A DNA stretch of 64,000 nucleotides, from the NCBI RefSeq assembly GCF_004322395.1, contig NZ_SCTW01000050.1, forward strand, positions 1 to 64,000, in the 5' to 3' direction. Origin of the DNA: Methylobacter sp. (GTDB taxonomy: Bacteria; Pseudomonadota; Gammaproteobacteria; Methylococcales; Methylomonadaceae). Below the pieces are notes generated by a model. That model was not told the origin of the DNA, made no database searches, and saw only the letters and a list, made by a program, of their open reading frames with translations. Shown here piece by piece: positions 50,738 through 59,048 of this stretch (position 1 is the first letter of the stretch; each line of letters begins with the position of its first letter). A program made the position numbers and the translations under genes.

Positions 50738-53620
50738 ATGGAACAGTTTATTCCCGGCCAACGCTGGATTAGTAACACCGAGTCAGAGCTTGGTTTAGGT
50801 CTTATTCTTGATGTGGCCCATAAGCGAGTCACAGTGCTTTTTTTGGCCTGTGACGAGAAACGTATGTATGCGCAAGATAATGCGCCGCTAACGCGCGTCC
50901 GGTTTTCAGCTGGTGACGTTATCGAGTCGATTGATGAGGATAAAGTGACCGTAATAAGTTCAGTTGAGCAAGACGGCTTGATCACTTATTTGGGCAAAAA
51001 CGCCTATGGAAAGGAAGTCCGGCTGGATGAGGTGGAACTGAATCATCATATTCAATTTAACAAGCCTCAGGATAGGTTATTTATTGGGCAAGTCGATCCT
51101 AGCGCTTGGTTTTTGCTGCGTTATGAAACCTGGCGCAGACTGCAACAGCATCAGCAATCGCCGGTTAAAGGTTTGTTGGGCGGTCGTGCCTCGCTTATTC
51201 CGCACCAATTGTTTATTGCCCATGAATCGGCTAATCGGTCTGCACCGAGAATCATGCTGGCAGATGAGGTGGGTTTGGGCAAAACTATTGAAGCCGGCCT
51301 GATTTTGCACCATCGGCTGATTAACGGCTTGAGCAACCGAGTGTTGATTATTGTGCCGGAAACTCTGCTACATCAATGGTTGGTGGAAATGCTCCGGCGT
51401 TTTAATCTGCGTTTCAGTATTTTTGACGAGGCGCGCTGCCTTGGCGCTTATGTCGAAGACGATATGCTCGACGATGCCGTACCATCGCTGGAAAGAACAG
51501 GCGAAGAAGATGCCGATAACCCATTTCTAACCGAACAACTGATTTTATGCAGCCAAGGCTTTTTTTCTAATTATCCGCGCCGCCGGCAACAGGCCATAGA
51601 AGCGGGTTGGGATATGGTGGTTGTCGACGAAGCGCACCATCTGGAATGGAGCGAACAAGCGCCCAGCCCCGATTACATGTTTGTTGAGCAGCTCGGGCAA
51701 ATTTCTCCCAGTCTTATTTTATTGACGGCAACCCCTGAGCAGTTAGGCAAGGAGAGCCATTTTGCAAGGTTAAGATTGCTTGATCCTGATCGGTTTTATA
51801 GTTTTGCGGCTTTTATTAAAGAAGAACGCTTGTTTGAACCGGTAGCCAACGCAGCCAAGTTATTGCTGGCGGAGCAAGTCCTGGATGAAGAGGCGCAACA
51901 ATATTTAACAGCGCTACTAAAAGATGACAATGTCGACGGCTTGGTAAGAAACCTGAGCGATCCTGAAAAGTCGGCGTCGGCACGCGATGCGCTGATTAAG
52001 GTGTTGTTGGATCACCATGGTACCGGGCGGATTTTGTTTCGGAATTCGCGGCAAACTGTACAGGGTTTTCCCGAGCGGGAGCGATACGGTTACGCCTTAA
52101 GCGGCAAACCAAATACCGATGATTTGCAACAAGACCCACGCTATTTGTGGCTGGTAGAAAAGGTTAAGCAATTGGCCGGCCAACACCGCACCAGCTCCCA
52201 GTCGGTTGGCGGCATACACACCATCTCCGGCGATAAAGCACTAGTGATTTGTAAACATGCGCAAACCGCGATTGATCTGGAGCAAACTCTGAAAAACCGA
52301 GCCGGTATTGCTTCGGCCGTATTTCATGAAGGCATGAGTATTATCGAGCGCGATAGGGCGGCGGCTTACTTTGCGGATCCTGACAGTGCGGCGCGGCTGT
52401 TGATTTGTTCTGAAATCGGCAGCGAAGGCAGGAATTTCCAGTTTGTGCATCATTTGATACTGATGGATTTGCCGACCAATCCCGATTTATTGCAACAACG
52501 TATAGGCCGTCTTGATCGTATCGGGCAGAAACACATTATCCAGATTCATGTGCCGTATCTTGAGCACACCGAGTGCGCGGTGCTGTACCGTTGGTATGAT
52601 GAAGGCTTGAATGCGTTTGCCTGTAACAGCTCATCGGCTCAGCGGGTTGCGGATATTTTGCACGATGAGTTGGCGGCTGTTTTGGATAGTAAAAGTCCAG
52701 CCGAAATTGATGCGCTTATCGCCAAGACCCAGGCACTCAGTATTGAGCTTGAAGCTCAAATGCATAACGGTCGCGATCAATTGCTGGAATTGAACTCCTG
52801 CCGCAAGGACTTGGCCGATCAGCTTATCGGCCAGTTGAACATTTACGAGAAGGAAGGCGTGCTTTGGCCTTATATGGAAGATGTGTTTGAATGCTACGGC
52901 GTGGATACCGAGTTTCATTCGCCGGATTGTTTTATTGTCCGTCCCAGCGATCATTTGCGTGTTTCGCATTTTCCCGGATTGACTGAAGACGGCATGACTG
53001 TCACCGTTAACCGGCAGATTGCCTTGGCGCGGGAAGATATGCAGTTTATGACTTGGGAGCATCCGATTGTTACGGCGTCGATGGATATGGTGCTATCCAG
53101 CGAAACCGGCAACGCTGCGATCAGTGTGATCAAACATAGCACTCTTAAAGCGGGACAGTTTCTACTGGAATGTTTGTTTATTGTCGAGTGTAGTGCCCCC
53201 GCCGAATTACAAATCGGGCGGTTTTTGCCCCATACGCCGATTCGGGTGTTGATAGATCAGAATCAAAAGGATGTCAGTGCAGCCATTGACCATCGTGATT
53301 TGGTTGACGCCGGTATCAAGTTTGATAAGCATAAAATCATCGCTTTTTTGAACAGTCAACGGCCCCATCTTATTAACTTGTTGAATCTGGCCGAGCAAAA
53401 AGCCAAAGCCGAGATGGAACAGTTAGTCGATCAGGCAACTCAAGCCATGTTGGCATCGTTAAGTGATGAAATCAAACGTCTGGTCAGGCTGAAAAAGGTG
53501 AATCCGACTATCAGGACTGAAGAAATCGAGCAGCTAAAGGATATGACTATGTTGGCTCATGAAAACATCCAGGCCGCGCAGCTAAGACTGGATGCGGTCA
53601 GGTTTGTGATTACCAGTTGA
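50738..53620 (+). CDS. rapA: RNA polymerase-associated SWI2/SNF2 protein RapA
   Basis: It recycles RNA polymerase by remodelling stalled complexes, using ATP. The start WISNTESELGLGLIL (NTD with two Tudor-like parts), the helicase core (ADEVGLGKTIEAGLIL Walker A; VVDEAHHLEW; LLTATPEQLG; CSEIGSEGRNFQF; QQRIGRLDRIGQK) and the C-terminal spacer all match. 960 residues against 968 in E. coli. Residues about 481-500 (GQHRTSSQSVGGIHTIS), just before GDKALVICKHAQ, are not typical and share DNA with the GNAT gene near 61181. TATAAT at 50682-50687 may be its -10 box, but a matching -35 was not found. Confidence 0.95.
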   Translation: MEQFIPGQRWISNTESELGLGLILDVAHKRVTVLFLACDEKRMYAQDNAPLTRVRFSAGDVIESIDEDKVTVISSVEQDGLITYLGKNAYGKEVRLDEVELNHHIQFNKPQDRLFIGQVDPSAWFLLRYETWRRLQQHQQSPVKGLLGGRASLIPHQLFIAHESANRSAPRIMLADEVGLGKTIEAGLILHHRLINGLSNRVLIIVPETLLHQWLVEMLRRFNLRFSIFDEARCLGAYVEDDMLDDAVPSLERTGEEDADNPFLTEQLILCSQGFFSNYPRRRQQAIEAGWDMVVVDEAHHLEWSEQAPSPDYMFVEQLGQISPSLILLTATPEQLGKESHFARLRLLDPDRFYSFAAFIKEERLFEPVANAAKLLLAEQVLDEEAQQYLTALLKDDNVDGLVRNLSDPEKSASARDALIKVLLDHHGTGRILFRNSRQTVQGFPERERYGYALSGKPNTDDLQQDPRYLWLVEKVKQLAGQHRTSSQSVGGIHTISGDKALVICKHAQTAIDLEQTLKNRAGIASAVFHEGMSIIERDRAAAYFADPDSAARLLICSEIGSEGRNFQFVHHLILMDLPTNPDLLQQRIGRLDRIGQKHIIQIHVPYLEHTECAVLYRWYDEGLNAFACNSSSAQRVADILHDELAAVLDSKSPAEIDALIAKTQALSIELEAQMHNGRDQLLELNSCRKDLADQLIGQLNIYEKEGVLWPYMEDVFECYGVDTEFHSPDCFIVRPSDHLRVSHFPGLTEDGMTVTVNRQIALAREDMQFMTWEHPIVTASMDMVLSSETGNAAISVIKHSTLKAGQFLLECLFIVECSAPAELQIGRFLPHTPIRVLIDQNQKDVSAAIDHRDLVDAGIKFDKHKIIAFLNSQRPHLINLLNLAEQKAKAEMEQLVDQATQAMLASLSDEIKRLVRLKKVNPTIRTEEIEQLKDMTMLAHENIQAAQLRLDAVRFVITS
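52176..52238. repeat. in-frame repeat element inside rapA
   Basis: Its right part, GGCATACACACCATC then GGCGATAAAG (52211-52238), matches 25 of 28 bases at 61181-61208 inside a GNAT gene. The preceding 20 bases match about 12 or 13 of 20. Both are translated as GGIHTI/SGIHTI followed by GDK. Confidence 0.7.
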
Positions 53621-53669
53621 TATTACTCACTGTCCACGAAAAGCACGAAAAGCACGAAAGAAAATTAAT

Positions 53670-53695
53670 CGTTCCCACGCTCCGGCGTGGGAACG
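53670..53695. repeat. 'CGTTCCCACGC' palindromic repeat
   Basis: CGTTCCCACGC-TCCG-GCGTGGGAACG, an 11-bp stem. It is part of a longer repeat region (about 53630-53765) that also has CACGAAAAGCACGAAAAG units. Repeats of this look are common in methanotroph and other genomes. It lies between rapA and the next rightward gene. Confidence 0.75.
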
Positions 53696-53791
53696 CATTC
53701 GGCAACGCTCCAGCGATTGCCAATCGTGATGCCAAAGCGTCCCTAGCTGCATTCCCAGGCTGGAGCATGTGAACAACAATGTGTATAAATT

Positions 53792-54625
53792 ATGATAAAT
53801 ATCGGCAAAATAAATAAGCTGAAAGTCGTTAAACAACAAGGCGCTAATGTCTATCTCGACGATGGAACTTCGGGAAAAGTGCTGTTGGCCGACAGGAAAT
53901 TGCCGGCAAACTGCCAAGTTGGCGATACTTTGGACGTATTTGTTTATGTCGACTCGGAAGGCCATCTGGCCGCTACCGCCAAAAAGCCGTTAGCCCAAGT
54001 AGGCGATATAGCATGGCTGAAAGTGGTATCGCTTAATTACGTGGGGGCATTCCTGGACTGGGGGCTGCCTAAAGATTTGCTGGTTCCTTTCAGCGAGCAA
54101 TACCATGAGATGGAAGTAGGGCGCTCTTACTTGGTTAAGGTATTTCTCGACGACCAGAATCGCATTGCAGCAACTACCAAGATCGATAAATTGCTCAGCG
54201 ACGAATCGAGCGATTTTGAAGTCGGCCAAAAGGTGTCGCTGATCATTGCCGATAAATCCGATTTAGGCGTTAAAGCTATCATCAACAATAGCCATTGGGG
54301 CATGTTGTATGAAAACGAGCTGTTTCAGCCGGTCAGAAAGGGCCAAAAGTTGGATGGCTATATTAAGCAAATACGGGAAGATCATAAGATTGACCTCAGT
54401 TTGCACCAGCCGGGGTACGGCAAAGTTGTGTCGCTCACCGATACTATTATAGCCAGGCTGAAAGCCAATAACGGCGTGTTAATGTTAAGCGACAAAAGCC
54501 CTCCGGAAGCCATTTATGCCGCATTCGGGGTTAGTAAAAAAGTATTTAAGCAGGCCATCGGCGCGCTGTACAAACAACAATTGATCGCTATTGATAAAAC
54601 CGGAATCAAGCTTGTTAATAAATAG
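53792..54625 (+). CDS. CvfB/YitL-like S1 RNA-binding protein
   Basis: It has the CvfB layout: small beta-barrel S1-like domains in a row (INIGKINKLKVVKQQGANVYLDDG; QVGDIAWLKVVSLNYVGAFLDWGLPKDLLVPFSEQ; ...GWHMLYENELF-like NSHWGMLYENELF) and a C-terminal winged-helix (PEAIYAAFGVSKKVFKQAIGALYKQQLI). 277 residues. CvfB in Gram-positives influences virulence gene expression through RNA; in gammaproteobacteria the role is undefined. It stands alone. Confidence 0.85.
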   Translation: MINIGKINKLKVVKQQGANVYLDDGTSGKVLLADRKLPANCQVGDTLDVFVYVDSEGHLAATAKKPLAQVGDIAWLKVVSLNYVGAFLDWGLPKDLLVPFSEQYHEMEVGRSYLVKVFLDDQNRIAATTKIDKLLSDESSDFEVGQKVSLIIADKSDLGVKAIINNSHWGMLYENELFQPVRKGQKLDGYIKQIREDHKIDLSLHQPGYGKVVSLTDTIIARLKANNGVLMLSDKSPPEAIYAAFGVSKKVFKQAIGALYKQQLIAIDKTGIKLVNK

Positions 54626-54713
54626 GGTGCGGATCGCCTAGCGTTATTAAGTTTGGAGTGGTATTGGAAAATAGTACGCGACACGATGTGCATCTTACAT
54701 TATTGAAAACTGT

Positions 54714-55802
54714 ATGGCTAAATTCAGAACCCATTACGACAGCTTAAATGTATCGCATGATGCGCCTGCAAGCGTTATCAAGGCCGCTTATAAAGTGCTC
54801 TGCCAAAAGTATCATCCCGATAAATATGCAGGCGGACCTGAAGAAGCGTTACGGATAATGAAAGTTATCAATAGCGCTTATGCGGTCTTATCGGATAGCA
54901 GCAAAAGAGCCGAGCACGATCAATGGATAGACAGGCAAAAAAGGGCGTGCGCGACTGATGAAGCGCAGCGGATAATGCAAATTATTACAAAAAATTATGT
55001 CGCACCATCGGTAACAACCAAAAAAAGACCCTTTGAGACCTATGCGGCAATAATCAATAAATTCCGGAAAAATATTTGCTCGTACTGCACTAAAGTGCAG
55101 CTCTCTAGTATCCAAGCCTTAAAAAAATCAAGCTGGATTTTCGGGTTCACAGGTATTGTCGGCATCGTGTTTATGGCAATTATTCTTCATAAGCCCATAG
55201 AAACAACCGCAGTAATGGCGCCTGCTAATCAAGACGTTGCCGATCTAGTAAAAAAGGCCAAGCAATTTGTTAAACAAGGTCAAGCGGAAAAAGCATTGCC
55301 GCTTTATTTGCAGTTGGCGGAGCAGGGAAATGCGGATGCACAGTTTAATGTTGGCTTGATATACGTTAATGGGCAGGGCATAACCAAGGATAATAAACAG
55401 GCAGTCGATTGGTTTACCAAGGCGGCCAACCAGGGGCATAGAGAGGCGCAAACTAAGTTGGGTTATATGTACGCGACCGGTAAAGGCGTGGTGCAGAATT
55501 ATAATTCGGCCGTTTATTGGTGTTATAAGGCCGCTGAACAGGGCGATGTCATTTCGCAATATAATCTAGGTCAAATGTATGCAAAAGGGCAGGGAGTAGC
55601 GAAAGATAGCAGTCTAGCCGTTTCCTGGTTCAGCAAGGCGGCTGCACAGGACGATGCCCGCGCCCAATACAGTTTGGGCGATATGTACGAAAATGGCTTA
55701 GGGGTGGCAAAGGATAACACCAAAGCAGTGGATTTCTACCGTAAGGCTGCAAAGCAGGGCTTGGATGAAGCTATCGCTGCTTTAAAGCAGATGGATCGAT
55801 AA
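54714..55802 (+). CDS. DnaJ-domain membrane protein with Sel1 repeats
   Basis: J domain at residues 5-70 with the HPD motif in CQKYHPDKYAGGPEEA, a basic linker, one transmembrane helix (about 142-160, WIFGFTGIVGIVFMAIILH), then about four or five Sel1-like repeats of 36 residues (for example AQFNVGLIYVNGQGITKDNK, AQTKLGYMYATGKGVVQNYN, AQYSLGDMYENGLGVAKDNT). The J domain would sit in the cytosol and stimulate DnaK; the repeats on the other side should bind proteins or cell-wall components. It resembles DjlA-type co-chaperones in plan but with a different partner domain. Confidence 0.85.
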   Translation: MAKFRTHYDSLNVSHDAPASVIKAAYKVLCQKYHPDKYAGGPEEALRIMKVINSAYAVLSDSSKRAEHDQWIDRQKRACATDEAQRIMQIITKNYVAPSVTTKKRPFETYAAIINKFRKNICSYCTKVQLSSIQALKKSSWIFGFTGIVGIVFMAIILHKPIETTAVMAPANQDVADLVKKAKQFVKQGQAEKALPLYLQLAEQGNADAQFNVGLIYVNGQGITKDNKQAVDWFTKAANQGHREAQTKLGYMYATGKGVVQNYNSAVYWCYKAAEQGDVISQYNLGQMYAKGQGVAKDSSLAVSWFSKAAAQDDARAQYSLGDMYENGLGVAKDNTKAVDFYRKAAKQGLDEAIAALKQMDR

Positions 55803-55936
55803 ATTTGGGGGTTTAATTATCCGGAAATCGCATCCGTTTGTGCTGTGCATAACCGATGCTTTTAGAATCAAGTATGTGCCGTTCAGAACATGGTCGATTC
55901 TTTAATGGCAATTTCATTTCTGAATGCCCGTAGCGC

Positions 55937-58126
55937 TTATATCGGCCTCAAGGTTTGGCGCATTTCAGGTAGCGGCATACTGATGTGATAGCCTTGGGCG
56001 AAATTGATGCCCATATCCTTGAGCGCTTCCCAAATCTCCTGGCTTTCGACAAATTCGGCAACGGTGAGAATGTCGATATCCTGGCACAATTTGGACAAGT
56101 TATGCACCAAGGCATAATCCACTTTAGAGTTCAGGATGTTGCGCACAAACGCGCCATCGATTTTGACGTAGTCAAAGCGTAACTCACGCAAATAATGAAA
56201 CGAGTTATAACCTGTGCCAAAATCGTCCAAGGCAAAGGCAAAACCTTTACGACGAAGATTGGTCAGGAATCGGCGCATATTCGTCATGTCGCCAATAGCA
56301 TCGCGTTCAAGTAATTCAAAAACGATGCTTTCAGGAGGAAGTTGCAGTTCCTGACAGAGTTCCTCGGCATAACCTAAAATGCCGCGCCCTTGAATTTCCT
56401 GTACCGATAAATTGATAAAAATTTTCGCGTTCGCTTCCGGACGGTTGGCATCCATACAAGCGCGTTTAGCAGCAAAAGAATTGTTGATCATAGCGAGGTC
56501 TAGTTCTCGGGCTAAGCCATATTTATCAATGGTTTCGATGAATGTCGCCGCCGAAGTTGTTTCTCCCGTTGGAGACCTAAGTCTAGCCAGTGTTTCAAAG
56601 GCATAAAGTTCGCCGGTCTGACAGTTAACAATCGATTGATAATAGGGAATAATGCGTTTTTCTTTTAACGCCTCGCGCAGGTTTTCCGCATTATCTCGGG
56701 TCTCGCGAATACTGATGCGTTTTTCTGTCGCATCAAAGGAACAGACACTATCTTTGCCCATGTCTTTTGCTTTGTACATGGCGGCATCGACACCTTCCAA
56801 CAGGTTTTCTATAGTTTGTCCATCAACAGGATAACTGCTTACGCCTATGGAAACGGTTAAATGGAAATGGTTGCCTTGTGCTGATGTAAGGGCCATTTCA
56901 CGTAGCGCACAACTTATATTTTCAGCAACAATACGGGCACCGCTGGGGCCTGTTTCAGTCAGAATAATGGCAAACTCGTCTCCGCCAACACGAGCGCACA
57001 AATCGCCTTTGCGCGTATGTTCAAGCAAAACAGTGGAGATTGCACACAGCGCGGTATCGCCGCTGGGGTGCCCATAGGAATCGTTAATGTCTTTAAAGTC
57101 GTCCAGGTCAAGCATCAGTACGCTAAACTCATGCTCATGGCGCTCGGAACGACTGACTTCATAGTTCAACATTTCGTTGAACTGACGGCGGTTGTGCAGT
57201 CCGGTAAGGGGGTCATGCACTGAATAGTATTCAAGTTCCAACAGCGTACGCGATAATACTTTGCTGGAACCCACCACCATGACCATGACCGCGAGTATCG
57301 CGCGGATGACACTTTCTTCCTGCGGTGACAATTTGTTTTCTGCGGCGTAAGCGACCCCTAACAATCCCGCCAAATTAGGCGCATGATCGGGTACAGGCAC
57401 GCTAATCATACGAATGTCTAAAGCTGTTGTGATTTCGGCGCCGCAATGGATATGAAATTCCTCAATATCCAGCGGTGCATCGGTGGGCAATCCAATACTT
57501 AGGAGCATCTGTTTACTTAATATGCCGCGCGCCTGTATGCAGATCTCATCCGAGCATTGGCCCAGATAATACAAATAAAGCGATAAACCATTTTCTTCCG
57601 CAAAGGCGATGTAAAAAAAGTTAAACGGGAAAATGGAGTAAAAATCGACCAGAATTTCCTGTACAAACTCTTTCCATTGGGAGATATGCTCGTGCGACAG
57701 GATGATACGTTCCAACACTTGGCTTTGTCGCTCTAATAAGTCTTTTTCAATCAAAACAGAAGACAGCTCAAGCAAAGTCTGATTGAACTCGATCATCAGG
57801 TTTTGGGCGTGTCGCTCATTGGCTGCCCACTGTTCGCCACGGTGCCGGAAGAGTAAGTCGAGACTTTGATCCAGCCGAGTGCAGGTATTAATAATATGTG
57901 AAATCGTTGGGATTATGGCAATCATGGACGCAGAGTCATCGGAAGCCATAGCGGCCATGGCTGCCATCAATTTACTGATAATCTCTTGGTGCACATCATG
58001 ATTAAGTTCGGACGAACTTATTGCATAACGCTGGGTGCGTGTTTGATTTTCTAGAATTTCGGCAATCTGACTGATAATTCTGAGGCGTAGAACTTCAAGA
58101 TGACTAGGCTGCGACAAGTTGTTCAT
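55937..58126 (-). CDS. GAF-like/GGDEF/EAL c-di-GMP protein
   Basis: About 110 helical residues, a GAF-like region (about 130-290, FFYIAFAEENGLSLYLYYLG), GGDEF at about 300-465 with intact RVGGDEFAIIL and RKGD I-site, then EAL at about 480-728 with ETL in place of EAL (YAFETLARLRSPTGE), VFELLERDAIGD, ALDDFGTGYNSFHYL and VKIDGAFVRNI. The cyclase site is intact; the ETL change may or may not keep phosphodiesterase activity. The start has GGAGGG seven bases upstream, which overlaps the end of the ODP-type gene: the two genes are two bases apart and very likely co-translated. Confidence 0.92.
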   Translation of the reverse strand: MNNLSQPSHLEVLRLRIISQIAEILENQTRTQRYAISSSELNHDVHQEIISKLMAAMAAMASDDSASMIAIIPTISHIINTCTRLDQSLDLLFRHRGEQWAANERHAQNLMIEFNQTLLELSSVLIEKDLLERQSQVLERIILSHEHISQWKEFVQEILVDFYSIFPFNFFYIAFAEENGLSLYLYYLGQCSDEICIQARGILSKQMLLSIGLPTDAPLDIEEFHIHCGAEITTALDIRMISVPVPDHAPNLAGLLGVAYAAENKLSPQEESVIRAILAVMVMVVGSSKVLSRTLLELEYYSVHDPLTGLHNRRQFNEMLNYEVSRSERHEHEFSVLMLDLDDFKDINDSYGHPSGDTALCAISTVLLEHTRKGDLCARVGGDEFAIILTETGPSGARIVAENISCALREMALTSAQGNHFHLTVSIGVSSYPVDGQTIENLLEGVDAAMYKAKDMGKDSVCSFDATEKRISIRETRDNAENLREALKEKRIIPYYQSIVNCQTGELYAFETLARLRSPTGETTSAATFIETIDKYGLARELDLAMINNSFAAKRACMDANRPEANAKIFINLSVQEIQGRGILGYAEELCQELQLPPESIVFELLERDAIGDMTNMRRFLTNLRRKGFAFALDDFGTGYNSFHYLRELRFDYVKIDGAFVRNILNSKVDYALVHNLSKLCQDIDILTVAEFVESQEIWEALKDMGINFAQGYHISMPLPEMRQTLRPI

Positions 58127-58128
58127 GC

Positions 58129-58899
58129 TTAGCCCTCCAACGAGAAACGTCCACCCGGTTGCATCAGATCAATGCCGCATTGTAGGTCTTTAAGCCAATT
58201 TAGAAAGTCGGATACTGCAGCGCCCCGGTAAATTGGTCCGTGTTGCGGAGCAATCATGTCAATATCAAGGTCGGCAATGGTGTCTAACCAGCAGCGTATG
58301 GCTTTGTTGGAGCACATGTAGCGCTGGTGAAATCCATGGATATAGGGGATGTGAGCGGCAAAGTCGTCTACAAAAGCATCATTTTTATCCACTGGCAGTA
58401 GGGCGGCGCCGATGTCGCCAGTGAACAAGATTTTAGAAACCGGGTCGTATACGTTAATTTGGCCTTCGGAGTGCAAAAAATGTGCGGGCACAATTTTTAG
58501 TTTTAAGCCGGGCGACGGTTCGCAGTCCATGCCCTCGTTGGGTACTCCGATAAATCGCGCCATATCTTTTAAGCCGTAATGAGGCAAAAAGCGTATCCAA
58601 ATGCTCGAAACATACACAGGCGAACGACACAGTTCCAACCAGGTTGATAGACCTCCGACTATGTCAGGATCTTGGTGAGACAGAAAAATGGCTTTAATCT
58701 GTTCGGGCCCCAGATAACGCAACATTTCCGCCAGTACCCGAGGCATAACCCCAAAACCGCCCGGATCAAGCAGTACCCCGTTATTATGATGGGTGATCAG
58801 ATACTGGTTGGAACGTACGCCGTCTTCCTCGCCTGGCTCACTCTCGTTGAGCAAAATAAAACGGTGATCAACGGATTCGAATAATTTAATGTTACGCAT
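58129..58899 (-). CDS. ODP-type di-iron metallo-beta-lactamase-fold protein
   Basis: The metallo-hydrolase ligands are present: IFLSHQDPDIVGG (HxxxD form rather than HxHxDH), AHFLHSEGQINVYDP, LFTGDIGAAL and IAPQHGPIYRG. This set, with HQDPD replacing HxHxDH, is typical of ODP (oxygen-binding di-iron) and flavo-diiron beta-lactamase-like domains, which bind O2 rather than hydrolyse lactams. No flavodoxin domain follows, so it is not a complete flavo-diiron NO/O2 reductase. In spirochetes an ODP protein acts as an O2 sensor for chemotaxis. Here it is coupled to a GGDEF-EAL gene, so an O2-sensing role for c-di-GMP control is likely. Confidence 0.82.
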   Translation of the reverse strand: MRNIKLFESVDHRFILLNESEPGEEDGVRSNQYLITHHNNGVLLDPGGFGVMPRVLAEMLRYLGPEQIKAIFLSHQDPDIVGGLSTWLELCRSPVYVSSIWIRFLPHYGLKDMARFIGVPNEGMDCEPSPGLKLKIVPAHFLHSEGQINVYDPVSKILFTGDIGAALLPVDKNDAFVDDFAAHIPYIHGFHQRYMCSNKAIRCWLDTIADLDIDMIAPQHGPIYRGAAVSDFLNWLKDLQCGIDLMQPGGRFSLEG

Positions 58900-59048
58900 A
58901 TTTTCCCTAATTTTCTGCCAGTTGAAATTGTTTATATATCCCGTAGTTTACTTCAGGTTATTCCATAAAGTATAGCCGCTCTTTATATATGGAAACTTTG
59001 TAATGCGGTGCAAAATTTATGATAAGAAACGGCAAATAGCTGCAACAT

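Noticed and set aside
53630-53780. CRISPR-like repeats between rapA and the S1 gene
   Set aside because: The CACGAAAAG units are short, directly abutting and few, with no spacers; a palindromic intergenic repeat explains them.
58129-58899. Beta-lactamase or flavo-diiron NO reductase
   Set aside because: HQDPD replaces the HxHxDH hydrolase motif and there is no flavodoxin domain.
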